17,930 bases of DNA from an uncultured Oscillospiraceae bacterium (GTDB lineage: Bacteria; Bacillota; Clostridia; Oscillospirales; Ruminococcaceae). Below, piece by piece: positions 6,775-13,938 of the stretch. How positions within the stretch are numbered: position 1 is the stretch's first letter; each line of letters opens with the position of its first letter. The position numbers and the translations under genes are program-made. The notes beneath the pieces were generated by a model. That model saw only the letters and a program-made list of their open reading frames with translations. It was not told the DNA's origin and did no database searches. Location of the stretch: the NCBI GenBank assembly GCA_905212515.1, contig CAJMEU010000046.1, positions 1 to 17,930 of the forward strand. The letters run 5' to 3'.

Positions 6775-6827
6775 AATTGAGCGCCTTGGCACACTGGATA
6801 CAGGCCGGGCCTTTATAAGGAACAGAT

Positions 6828-6903
6828 GACCCGCTAGCTCAGTCGGCAGAGCACCTGCCTTTTAAGCAGGGTGTCCGGAGTTCGAATCTCCGGCGGGTCA
6901 CCA
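6828..6903 (+). tRNA. tRNA-Lys (anticodon TTT), CCA encoded
   Basis: A complete tRNA. The acceptor stem pairs GACCCGC (6828-6834) with GCGGGTC (6893-6899), discriminator A6900, and CCA is encoded at 6901-6903. The anticodon stem CCTGC/GCAGG encloses the loop CTTTTAA, giving anticodon TTT for lysine. The T-arm has CCGGAG TTCGAAT CTCCGG and the D-arm has TAGCTCAGTCGGCAGAGCA. It stands alone with its own promoter and terminator. Confidence 0.97.
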
Positions 6904-6910
6904 GTGAAGA

Positions 6911-6954
6911 AACCGCGTAACGGAGCCGAAAATGGCTTGGTTACGCGGTTTTTT
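6911..6954 (+). terminator. Terminator of tRNA-Lys
   Basis: AACCGCGTAAC (6911-6921) pairs perfectly with GTTACGCGGTT (6940-6950); a smaller AGCC/GGCT hairpin sits in the loop. A run of six T (6949-6954) follows. Confidence 0.9.
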
Positions 6955-7009
6955 CGTACTTTGCCCCCTCATCCTATCCCCTTCAAAACCGCTTAAAAAA
7001 GGCCGAAAT

Positions 7010-7031
7010 TGCAGAGTAAATGCAGAGTAAA
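7010..7031. repeat. Tandem 11-base direct repeat
   Basis: TGCAGAGTAAA occurs twice back to back (7010-7020 and 7021-7031), about 107 bases after the tRNA CCA end. It may be a remnant of an insertion at the tRNA or simple duplication; I see no integrase. Confidence 0.5.
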
Positions 7032-7077
7032 TCAGCAAGATGCTGGGTTTCTCACTCTGGCTTTGTGCAAAAAAGAA

Positions 7078-7128
7078 AAAGAAGCCCTTGGGAGAAGTCA
7101 ACTGATCGCTCCTGAGGGCTTCTTTTAT
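7078..7128. terminator. Bidirectional terminator-like hairpin
   Basis: AAAGAAGCCCT and GGAG (split by TG) pair with CTCC and AGGGCTTCTTT (split by TG), around a loop of about 14 bases. T runs exist on both strands. It probably ended a gene no longer present, or insulates the tRNA and XRE units. Confidence 0.75.
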
Positions 7129-7167
7129 TTCATGTGCTGTTGTATCGCCGCATCAAGCTTACGCTTC

Positions 7168-7184
7168 AGCCGGGGGCTTTTTTT
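7168..7184 (+). terminator. Weak terminator-like hairpin
   Basis: A short AGCC/GGCT stem with 3-base loop is followed by seven T (7178-7184). A 4-base stem is marginal. Confidence 0.35.
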
Positions 7185-7346
7185 ATGTTCCCCTCCTTTC
7201 CGTTTGTTGTATTTTGTGCTTCTTTCCCCTCATTCTATGTCGTTTGACCGGCATTTCGCCTTATTTTCATAACTTCATGTTGGATTGAAGATATCCTTCT
7301 TTTATCAGGGACTTAAATCGGTCTCTTAAAAAAAGGAGGAAACAAA

Positions 7347-7604
7347 ATGTCCAAACCAAAACCCACACAGGAACAGCTTCTCATTCTGGGGGATACGCTT
7401 CGCCGCGCCCGTGAAGCCAATGGATTTACCCTGGAGAAACTTGCCGAGCTGATCGATTGCAGTTCTCGCTGGCTGCAAAAGCTGGAAACGGGCAAGTCGA
7501 ATCCCCATTGGCTGACGCTGCTGCAGCTCTCCGGGATGCTGGGCATCGACGTCCAAGCCTTGATCCAGGCGCTTGGCCTCGGGGCATCCGCTTTTTCCTG
7601 GTAG
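7347..7604 (+). CDS. Small XRE-family helix-turn-helix regulator
   Basis: An 85-residue protein made almost wholly of one XRE/Cro-type HTH domain. GDTLRRAREANGFTLEKLAE provides helices 1-2, LIDCSSRWLQKLETGKSNP is the turn and recognition helix, and LLQLSGMLGIDVQALI completes the five-helix fold. ATG 7347 has AAGGAGG 7 bases upstream, a very strong site. Length is typical for single-domain members that act as dimeric repressors. It has no partner toxin or adjoining phage gene, and no terminator of its own: transcripts could read into the AraC leader. Target unknown. Confidence 0.88.
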   Translation: MSKPKPTQEQLLILGDTLRRAREANGFTLEKLAELIDCSSRWLQKLETGKSNPHWLTLLQLSGMLGIDVQALIQALGLGASAFSW

Positions 7605-7621
7605 CCCTTCAGCCGCCGCGC

Positions 7622-7651
7622 TTGTTATTTCCCGGGCGAATCTGCTATAAT
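7622..7651 (+). promoter_or_regulatory. Promoter of the AraC gene leader
   Basis: TTGTTA (7622-7627), an 18-base spacer and a perfect TATAAT (7646-7651) preceded by the extended -10 TGC. Start expected near 7658, about 130 bases before the AraC ATG and upstream of an intrinsic terminator. Confidence 0.7.
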
Positions 7652-7657
7652 ATTAAA

Positions 7658-7746
7658 TATGCGGGCGGCTATTTCGGCGCGCCCACGCGCTTGGGAAGCG
7701 CAGCATCGTAATGGCCAAAAGGAGTTCCGCGCGGGAGCTCCTTTTT
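7658..7746 (+). ncRNA. Structured leader or small RNA before the AraC gene
   Basis: About 90 bases from the predicted start site to a terminator T run. Three hairpins follow one another: GGGCG/CGCCC (7663-7667/7680-7684), GCGCTT/AAGCGC (7687-7692/7696-7701) and the terminator at 7717-7746. Either a small RNA or an attenuation leader for araC is possible. It matches no riboswitch class I know. Confidence 0.4.
7717..7746 (+). terminator. Intrinsic terminator inside the AraC leader
   Basis: AAAAGGAGTTCC (7717-7728) pairs with GGAGCTCCTTTT (7734-7745) with one G-U pair, 5-base loop, and a T run to 7746. It ends 40 bases before the AraC start codon. Confidence 0.8.
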
Positions 7747-7786
7747 GCTTAAGCGGCCCGGCCGGGCCGAGAAAGGGAGGCATGAT

Positions 7787-8695
7787 ATGCGTTACAAGTT
7801 GATCGCACCGAAAAAGGAGCTGGAGATCAAAAAGATCGCCACGCTTTTTTATATGGAATACGACAAAAATTTCGATTTCCCCGGCGAAAAGCACGACTTT
7901 TGGGAGATGGTGTACTGCGACCGGGGCGAGGTGAACATCAGCGGCGACGGCGATAAGATTCTGCTGAAGAAAGGCATGATCGCCTTCCATCAGCCGGGGG
8001 AGTTCCACACCGTGTCGGCCAACAAAAAGGTCTCGCCCAACATCATCGTCATCTCCTTCGTATGCACCAGCCCGGTGATGGAGGAGTTTAAAAAGAAGCT
8101 TTTCACCCTGACCGACCGGGAGCAGAAGATGCTGGCCAAAATCGTGTGCGAATCCAACAACGTGTTTGAGATCACCCAGGAGCGCGGCGTGATCTACCTG
8201 ACGCCGCGCAACGTGGCCCCCACGTTCGGCGGGCAGCAATACGTAAAAAACCTGCTTGAGATCTTCCTCATCGAGCTGGTGCGGCGCCACAAATTTGAGC
8301 CCGTGGACTACCTGCCCAAAACCAAGCTGACCAAAATGAATATGAACACCATGTACGAGGACCTGGCCCGGGCCGTGCTGGCGTATTTTGAAGAGCACCT
8401 CTGCGAGACCATCCGCACCGAGGACCTGTGCGCCCATTTCTCGCTCAGCAAATCCTATTTGGAATATATCTTCAAGCGCCAGACCGGGCAGGGGCTGATG
8501 GGCAAGTTTACCGAAATGAAAATCGAGCGGGCCAAAGACCTGCTGCGCAACCAGGATTACAACATCACCCAGATCAGCGAGATATTGGGTTTTTCCTCGG
8601 TGCACTATTTCTCCCGCCGGTTCAAGGCCATCGTGGGCATGTCCCCCAGCGAGTACGCCACCTCCATCAAGCTGAAAATGCAATTGATCGATTAG
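7787..8695 (+). CDS. AraC-family transcriptional regulator
   Basis: A 302-residue cytoplasmic regulator. Residues about 1-110 form a cupin-like sensor domain (HDFWEMVYCDRGEVNISGDG, LLKKGMIAFHQPGEFHTV), expected to bind a small sugar or related ligand. Residues about 195-300 form the double HTH AraC domain: IRTEDLCAHFSLSKSYLEYI for the first HTH, then ITQISEILGFSSVHYFSRRF and the family ending KAIVGMSPSEYATS. ATG 7787 has GGGAGG 6 bases upstream; in-frame codons before it overlap the terminator. It directly precedes a sugar ABC operon in the same direction and is very likely its activator. That operon's promoter has a perfect -10 but no good -35, as expected for activator dependence. Confidence 0.93.
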   Translation: MRYKLIAPKKELEIKKIATLFYMEYDKNFDFPGEKHDFWEMVYCDRGEVNISGDGDKILLKKGMIAFHQPGEFHTVSANKKVSPNIIVISFVCTSPVMEEFKKKLFTLTDREQKMLAKIVCESNNVFEITQERGVIYLTPRNVAPTFGGQQYVKNLLEIFLIELVRRHKFEPVDYLPKTKLTKMNMNTMYEDLARAVLAYFEEHLCETIRTEDLCAHFSLSKSYLEYIFKRQTGQGLMGKFTEMKIERAKDLLRNQDYNITQISEILGFSSVHYFSRRFKAIVGMSPSEYATSIKLKMQLID

Positions 8696-8750
8696 TCGAA
8701 AACACAAATCCATCACACAATTTGTTAAAGCCAAAACCAGACCGGGCGAC

Positions 8751-8756
8751 TATAAT
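8751..8756 (+). promoter_or_regulatory. -10 element of the sugar ABC operon, activator-type promoter
   Basis: A perfect TATAAT stands 84 bases before the binding-protein ATG, but no TTGACA-like hexamer lies 16-19 bases upstream. That pattern suits an AraC-activated promoter. An 11-base direct repeat, GAAAACACAAA, occurs at 8698-8708 and 8815-8825, and the A/C-rich leader looks unstructured. Confidence 0.55.
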
Positions 8757-8839
8757 AAAGGCATCCGATTCGCCAAATGCACAAAAAATTGCAAACATCC
8801 GACAAAAATCTATGGAAAACACAAAATGGAGGTAAACTG

Positions 8840-9868
8840 ATGAAAAAGTGGATGGCTCTAGCCCTGTGCCTGGTATTTGTCTGCGCCAGCTTTGGCGCCT
8901 GTTCCCAGCCGGCATCTTCCTCGTCTGCCGCGCCCACTCCAAGCAGCACGCCCGCCGACAGCGGCAGCGCAAGCCCCGCTTCGCCGGACCGCGTGTACAA
9001 GATCGGCATCAACAGCTATGCCGAGAACTTTGAATCCAGCCAGAACTATTTGACCAGCTTCCGCGAGGCGGCCGAAAAAGCCGGCAACGTGGAGTTCGTG
9101 TACGCCGACTGCAACGCCGACGCGCAGAAGGTCGCCCCGAACTACGATTCGTTCATCCTGCAGGGCGTGGACGCCATCATCGACGCCAGCTGGCTGGGCG
9201 AGGCGGGCACCATGGCCGTGGAGAAGTGCAAGGCCGCGGGCATCCCCCTGGTGGTGTGCGACACCGCCTTTGACGAGGAGTATTCGTACCTCATCGGCAC
9301 CGACAACTATGAGGCGGGCGTCATCGCCGGCGAATATCTGGCGGGCTATATCAAAGAAAATTGGGACGGCGCCATCGATTACCTGGTGCTGGAATACTAC
9401 CAGAGCGGCGGCGAACACGTGAAAGACCGCATGCAGGGCTGTGTGGACGGCCTGCGCGACAGCGGCATCGATCTGACGGACGACCAGGTGGTGTGGTTCG
9501 ACAATGAGGCCCAGACCCAGAAGACCAACCAGATCACCCGCGACTTTTTGACGGCCCATCCCGACGCCCACAAGGTGATCTTCGGCACCAACAACGACCC
9601 CTGCGCCATCGGCATGGTATCCGCCGTCGAGGCGGCCAACCGCGTGGACGACTGTATTTGCTACTCCTACGGCGGCGAGGACAGCGCCTTGGACCTGCTG
9701 GAAAAGGACAACTGCTATGTGGGTTCCGTCTCCTTCCAGCAGAACCTGTACGGCGATTTCGCCATCCCCACGGCCATCGACCTGATCGAGGGCAAAACCG
9801 ACGTGCCCCGCGTCCAGGGCCCCATGCCGATCATGGTGGACCGCAGCAATCTGTCCGACTACCGCTGA
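8840..9868 (+). CDS. Sugar ABC transporter substrate-binding lipoprotein
   Basis: A 342-residue type I periplasmic-binding-like protein (Peripla_BP_4, ribose/galactose-binding group) anchored outside the membrane. The signal peptide ends in lipobox FGAC (Cys21), followed by a Ser/Pro/Ala-rich linker. Family segments include YKIGINSYAENFESSQNYL, GVDAIIDASWLGEAGTMAVE, IPLVVCDTAF, IGTDNYEAGVIAGEYLA, KVIFGTNNDPCAIGMVSAVE and the C-terminal DFAIPTAIDLIEGK. ATG 8840 has GGAGG 7 bases upstream. It opens the importer operon with the ATPase and permease that follow. The ligand cannot be read from sequence; the dehydrogenase in the operon hints at a sugar or polyol such as inositol. The mature part has about eight cysteines, high for this family. 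Confidence 0.92.
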   Translation: MKKWMALALCLVFVCASFGACSQPASSSSAAPTPSSTPADSGSASPASPDRVYKIGINSYAENFESSQNYLTSFREAAEKAGNVEFVYADCNADAQKVAPNYDSFILQGVDAIIDASWLGEAGTMAVEKCKAAGIPLVVCDTAFDEEYSYLIGTDNYEAGVIAGEYLAGYIKENWDGAIDYLVLEYYQSGGEHVKDRMQGCVDGLRDSGIDLTDDQVVWFDNEAQTQKTNQITRDFLTAHPDAHKVIFGTNNDPCAIGMVSAVEAANRVDDCICYSYGGEDSALDLLEKDNCYVGSVSFQQNLYGDFAIPTAIDLIEGKTDVPRVQGPMPIMVDRSNLSDYR

Positions 9869-9894
9869 TCGTCGGCCGCAGTACATTTCAGTGG

Positions 9895-9930
9895 AGAGGG
9901 AAGCCGGCGGAGACGCCCTTCCCTCTTTTC
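9895..9930 (+). terminator. Intercistronic hairpin after the binding-protein gene
   Basis: AGAGGGAAG pairs with CTTCCCTCT, and GGCG with CGCC across a GAGA tetraloop, leaving a 2-base CC bulge. A short TTTT follows. It probably ends part of the transcripts or protects the 3' end, giving more binding protein than ATPase and permease. Confidence 0.75.
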
Positions 9931-9952
9931 TATAACAAGAATGAGGGATACT

Positions 9953-11431
9953 ATGCTGCTGGAAATGAAACATATCACCAAGGAATTTCCCGGCGTAAAG
10001 GCGCTTGACGACGTGAGCCTGGAACTGGGCGCGGGGGAAGTCCTGGCCCTGGTGGGGGAGAACGGCGCGGGAAAATCCACACTGATCAAGATCTTATCAG
10101 GCGCTTATACCCCGGATTCCGGCGAGATTTATCTCAACGGCGAAAAACAGGAACATGTCACCCCCATCGGCGCCATCAAAAACGGCATCAGCGTCATCTA
10201 CCAGGAGCTGAACAACGTGGACCAGGTGACGGTGGCGGAAAATATTTTCCTGGGAAGCCTGCCCCGCTCGGGCCCGATGAGGACCGTGGATTACAAAGCC
10301 CTGCGCGCCAGCACCCAGGCCCTGCTGGAGGAAGTGGGTCTGAAGGTGGACCCGATGACGCCGCTGGAAAGGCTCTCCATCGCGCAGAAACAGTTGGTCG
10401 AGATCGCCAAGGCGCTGTCCAAAGACATCAAACTGCTGGTGATGGATGAGCCGACGGCCGCTTTGAACAACCAGGAGATCGAGATCATGTTCAAGCTGAT
10501 CCGCGGCCTGGCGCAAAAGGGCATCGGCATCCTTTATATCTCCCACCGCATGGAGGAGATCTTCGAAATTTCCGACCGGGTGATGGTCATGCGCGACGGC
10601 AGGGCCGTGGCCACCATGCCCACGGCGGAGGTGGACACGCAGAAGCTCATCTCCCTGATGGTGGGCCGCGAGATCAAGGACCTGTACCCGCCCCGCTGCC
10701 AGGTGGGCAAAGAGCTGTGCTTCTCTGTCCACGGCCTTTCCACCGACCGCCTGCACGACATCTCCTTCGACGTGCGCCGGGGCGAGATCGTGGGCCTGTT
10801 CGGCCTGATGGGCTGCGGCCGCACCGAGATCGCCCGCGCCATCTTCGGCGCCGACCCGCGCAAGGCGGGCACGATGACCCTGGACGGCCGACCCATCAAC
10901 CCCACCTCGCCCTACGCGGCCAAGCGGGCGGGCATCGGCTATATCCCCGCGGACCGCAAAAAGGACGGCCTGATGCTCATCCATTCCGTCAGCGCCAACA
11001 TGACCATCTCCATATTGGATCAGATCAAAACGCACCGCCTGCTGGACCGGAAGAAGGAAGCGGCGCTGGTGGACAGCTGGGTGCGGACGCTGGAGATCAA
11101 AACGCCCTCCGCGGGCACCATCATCAACTCGCTGTCCGGCGGCAACCAGCAGAAAGTGGTGCTGGCCAAATGGCTGTCCATCGAGCCCAAACTGCTGATC
11201 CTGAACGAGCCCACCCGCGGCATCGACGTGGGGTCCAAATCCGAGATCTACAAGCTGATGAACGACCTGTGCCGGCAGGGCATCGGCATCATCATGATCT
11301 CGTCCGACCTGCCGGAGGTCATGGGCATGTCGGACCGCATGGTCGTCATCTGCGACGGGAGAGTGGGAGGCACGATGGAGCGGGCCGCCTTCACGCAGGA
11401 TGCAATCATGGCCAAGGCCATCGGACTATAA
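9953..11431 (+). CDS. Sugar ABC transporter ATP-binding protein (RbsA/MglA type)
   Basis: A 492-residue protein with two fused ABC ATPase domains, the hallmark of CUT2 importers (ribose, galactose, xylose, inositol). Domain 1 has Walker A GENGAGKST (35-43), the signature RLSIAQKQLVEIAKAL, Walker B LLVMDEPTAAL and H-loop YISHR. Domain 2 has the degenerate P-loop GLMGCGRTE, signature LSGGNQQKVVLAKWL and ISSDLPE in place of the H-loop histidine, all usual for the family. Its Walker B reads LLILNEPTRGIDVG, with Asn where Asp is common. ATG 9953 follows GAGGG by 5 bases; ATG 9941 lies before that site. The stop codon overlaps the ribosome site of the permease. Confidence 0.95.
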   Translation: MLLEMKHITKEFPGVKALDDVSLELGAGEVLALVGENGAGKSTLIKILSGAYTPDSGEIYLNGEKQEHVTPIGAIKNGISVIYQELNNVDQVTVAENIFLGSLPRSGPMRTVDYKALRASTQALLEEVGLKVDPMTPLERLSIAQKQLVEIAKALSKDIKLLVMDEPTAALNNQEIEIMFKLIRGLAQKGIGILYISHRMEEIFEISDRVMVMRDGRAVATMPTAEVDTQKLISLMVGREIKDLYPPRCQVGKELCFSVHGLSTDRLHDISFDVRRGEIVGLFGLMGCGRTEIARAIFGADPRKAGTMTLDGRPINPTSPYAAKRAGIGYIPADRKKDGLMLIHSVSANMTISILDQIKTHRLLDRKKEAALVDSWVRTLEIKTPSAGTIINSLSGGNQQKVVLAKWLSIEPKLLILNEPTRGIDVGSKSEIYKLMNDLCRQGIGIIMISSDLPEVMGMSDRMVVICDGRVGGTMERAAFTQDAIMAKAIGL

Positions 11432-11441
11432 GGAGGACAAC

Positions 11442-12416
11442 ATGGATACAAAAGTACAAAAGCCGTCCGTCTTGCAAAGGCTGAAGCCCTACATGACGGA
11501 CATGAATTTCAGCCTTACGGTGGCCATCATCATCGTCGGCGCCATCCTGGCGTTCCAGTCGCCGTTTTTCCTCTCCATCCAAAATGTGCTGAACATGGGC
11601 CTGGCCGGTTCCGTCACCGGCGTCATGGCCGCGGGCCTCACCATCAGCATGGTGATGGGCGCCTTCGATTTGTCCCAGTACGCGGTGGCCACGCTGTCCA
11701 GCGTGGTGTGCGCCACGCTGTTGATGTCGGGCGTGCCCATCTGGCTGTGCCTGCTGGCCGCTTTGGCCGTGGGCCTTGCCTGCGGCGCCTTCAACGGCGT
11801 CATGGTCACGGTGTTCAAAATCAACCCCATCATCACCACCCTGGGCACGCAGATGATCTTCCGCGCTTTGTGCTATATCATCACCTCCAGCAAGTCCCTG
11901 TCCACCGACAACCCGGCCATGAATTACCTGGGCCGCGGCTACCTGCTGGGCATCCCGGTGTCCCTGTGGATCCTGGTGATCGTGTACTTAGTGCTGGCCT
12001 TCATCGTCAAATACACATCCTTCGGCCGCAGCGTCTACGCGGTGGGCGCCAACTCCAACGCCAGCTATCTAGCCGGCATCAACATCCGCCGCGTGCGCAT
12101 CGGCGGGCTGATGGTCAGCAGCACCTGCGCGGCCGTGGCCGGCATCCTGGCCGCGTGCCAGGTGGGCGCATCCATCCCCTCCAACGGCGTGGGCGCCGAG
12201 ATGGAGATCACCACGGCGGTGCTGCTGGGCGGCCTGTCCCTGGCCGGCGGCAAGGGCAAATTGTCCGGCACGTTCCTGGGGCTGATCCTGCTCACCGTCA
12301 TCAACAACGGCCTCACCCTGCTGAGTGTGCAGTCCTACTATCAGATGCTGGTGCGCGGCGTGGTGCTGGTGCTGGCGGTGCTGATCGATTCCCTGCGCGG
12401 CGGCGGTTATAAATAA
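11442..12416 (+). CDS. Sugar ABC transporter permease (RbsC type)
   Basis: A 324-residue inner-membrane permease with about 8-10 hydrophobic helices (for example LTVAIIIVGAILAF, LCLLAALAVGLACG, LWILVIVYLVLAFIV, LVRGVVLVLAVLI). The family loop FGRSVYAVGANSNASYLAGI, which contacts the ATPase, is clear, as is the ending TAVLLGGLSLAGGKGKLSGT. The usual GGIDLSVG motif appears as GAFDLSQY. ATG 11442 has AAGGAGG, which overlaps the ATPase stop codon, so the two are translationally close. It forms the pore for the substrate delivered by the upstream lipoprotein. Confidence 0.94.
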   Translation: MDTKVQKPSVLQRLKPYMTDMNFSLTVAIIIVGAILAFQSPFFLSIQNVLNMGLAGSVTGVMAAGLTISMVMGAFDLSQYAVATLSSVVCATLLMSGVPIWLCLLAALAVGLACGAFNGVMVTVFKINPIITTLGTQMIFRALCYIITSSKSLSTDNPAMNYLGRGYLLGIPVSLWILVIVYLVLAFIVKYTSFGRSVYAVGANSNASYLAGINIRRVRIGGLMVSSTCAAVAGILAACQVGASIPSNGVGAEMEITTAVLLGGLSLAGGKGKLSGTFLGLILLTVINNGLTLLSVQSYYQMLVRGVVLVLAVLIDSLRGGGYK

Positions 12417-12460
12417 GCCCGAACGGCAGTTTCACAAGATGAAAGATTGAGGTGTTATAA

Positions 12461-13732
12461 ATGGTAACAGCAATTTTATTGGGCGCCGGACAGCGCGGTT
12501 ATGAGGTGTACGGCCAGTGCGCCCTGGAGCATCCGCAGGATCTGAAATTCGTTGCGGTGGCAGAGCCCGACAAGGCCCGGCGCGAGCGGTTCGCCCAGGC
12601 CCACGGCAGCGCCCCCGAACATACGTTCGAAAGCTGGGAGGCGCTTTTGGCCCAACCGAAGCTGGCGGACGCGGCGTTTATCTGCACCCAGGACCGCATG
12701 CACACGCAGCCCACGCTGCTGGCCCTGGAAAAGGGGTACCACGTCCTGCTGGAAAAGCCCATGTCCCCCGTGGCCGGCGAATGCATCGCCATGGGCAAAT
12801 ACGCCGAAAAATTCAACCGCGTTTTCAGCATCTGTCACGTGCTGCGGTACTCCGAGTTCTTCTCCGCGATCAAAAAAGTCGTCGCCAGCGGGAAGATCGG
12901 CGATGTGGTCAACATCAAGCACGCGGAAAACGTGGGCTACTGGCACCAGGCCCACAGCTTTGTGCGCGGCAACTGGCGCAATTCCGAGGAGACCAGCCCC
13001 ATGATCCTGCAAAAATGCTGCCATGACATGGACATCATCCTGTGGATGATGGATAAGTCGTGCACCAAAGTCAGCTCCATGGGCAGCCTGGAATATTTTA
13101 GGCCCGAGAACGCCCCCGCCGGGGCGCCGGGGCGCTGCACGGACGGCTGCCCTGCTGCCGACACCTGCATTTTCAACGCCGAGCGCTTCTACCTGGGGGA
13201 AAACACCCATTGGCCCGTGTCCGTCATCAGCGAAGACCTGTCCCTAAAGGCGCGGCGCCGCGCGCTGGAAACCGGCCCCTACGGCCGCTGCGTCTACCAC
13301 TGTGACAACAACGTGGTGGACCACCAGGGCACCGCCCTGGAATTCGAGGGCGGCGCCACGGCCACGCTGACCATGTGCGCCTTCACGCCGGACTGCACCC
13401 GCGCCATCGAGGTGATGGGCACCAAGGGCTATCTGCGGGCGGAGATGAAGAAATTCGGCGACAACTCCCGGCACAACGAGATCTGGGTCAGCGATTTCCT
13501 CACCGGCGAACGGGAGCGCATCGAGGTGAACGACCACGGCCTGATGACCGGCCACGAGGGCGCGGACGTGCTGCTGACCATGGCCTTTGTCAAGCAGGTG
13601 GAGGAGCACAACGCGCAGGGCCGCACGGCGGCCTCCCGCTCGGTGGAGAGCCACCTGATGAGCCTGGCCGCCGAGAAATCCCGCGTGGAGGGCCGGCAGG
13701 TATCCATGTCCGAAATGTGGGCCATGGGCTGA
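12461..13732 (+). CDS. Gfo/Idh/MocA-family NAD(P)-dependent dehydrogenase
   Basis: A 423-residue cytoplasmic oxidoreductase. The Rossmann fold has GAGQRG (residues 8-13); the catalytic region has EKPMSP with Lys99; CCHDMDIILWMMD (about 186-198) supplies the His/Asp pair seen in inositol and sugar dehydrogenases. A cysteine cluster, C226-X3-C230-X5-C236, lies in RCTDGCPAADTC and could bind a metal; it recurs in a branch of this family. ATG 12461 has GAGGTG 6 bases upstream and lies 44 bases after the permease, so it belongs to the operon. Likely role: oxidation of the imported sugar, polyol or glycoside. The exact substrate is not readable. The upstream-facing genes and the downstream terminator mark it as the last gene of the unit. 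Confidence 0.9.
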   Translation: MVTAILLGAGQRGYEVYGQCALEHPQDLKFVAVAEPDKARRERFAQAHGSAPEHTFESWEALLAQPKLADAAFICTQDRMHTQPTLLALEKGYHVLLEKPMSPVAGECIAMGKYAEKFNRVFSICHVLRYSEFFSAIKKVVASGKIGDVVNIKHAENVGYWHQAHSFVRGNWRNSEETSPMILQKCCHDMDIILWMMDKSCTKVSSMGSLEYFRPENAPAGAPGRCTDGCPAADTCIFNAERFYLGENTHWPVSVISEDLSLKARRRALETGPYGRCVYHCDNNVVDHQGTALEFEGGATATLTMCAFTPDCTRAIEVMGTKGYLRAEMKKFGDNSRHNEIWVSDFLTGERERIEVNDHGLMTGHEGADVLLTMAFVKQVEEHNAQGRTAASRSVESHLMSLAAEKSRVEGRQVSMSEMWAMG

Positions 13733-13771
13733 GGCCCCCGCCCAAGCGCTCTTTTGATCCGCAGCATCTAT

Positions 13772-13803
13772 GCCGCTTCCGGCTGTCCGGAGGCGGCTTT
13801 TTT
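13772..13803 (+). terminator. Terminator of the sugar ABC operon
   Basis: GCCGCTTCCGG (13772-13782) pairs with CCGGAGGCGGC (13787-13797) with one G-U pair, 4-base loop, then six T. It closes the ABC/dehydrogenase operon. Confidence 0.9.
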
Positions 13804-13909
13804 GCGCCTTTTTGCGCCCACCTTTCCCCTTTCGATCACAGATGTTCCTTTTTTGACCTTCCCGAAGAAGAAAAATTAGAAATTAAGCATAAAACCTATT
13901 ATATAACAG

Positions 13910-13938
13910 TTGCAAATTTGGGCAGTACATGCTAAGAT
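13910..13938 (+). promoter_or_regulatory. Promoter of the ATC-hydrolase-like gene
   Basis: TTGCAA (13910-13915), 17 bases, TAAGAT (13933-13938) with an extended TGC before it. The surrounding DNA is AT-rich, unlike the GC-rich genes. Leader length to the ATG is about 160 bases. Confidence 0.6.

Larger units (their letters stand above)
6503..6827. other. Divergent intergenic region between DUF3048 pair and tRNA-Lys
   Basis: These 325 bases carry the minus-strand promoter at 6565-6593 and the plus-strand tRNA promoter at 6746-6774. The stretch 6600-6740 between them shows no coding signal, repeat or strong hairpin that I can support. Confidence 0.6.
6904..7346. other. Intergenic region after tRNA-Lys
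   Basis: This 443-base stretch contains three terminator-like hairpins (6911-6954, 7078-7128, 7168-7184) and an exact tandem 11-base repeat, TGCAGAGTAAA (7010-7031). No plausible gene is seen. Small open frames here have no ribosome site and cross the terminators. I could not find a convincing promoter for the XRE gene at 7347. Confidence 0.55.

Noticed and set aside
7009..7272. 87-codon frame after the tRNA
   Set aside because: No ribosome site, crosses two terminator hairpins and shows no domain.
7347..7604. Antitoxin of a toxin-antitoxin pair
   Set aside because: No toxin-like gene adjoins; it is a lone XRE regulator.
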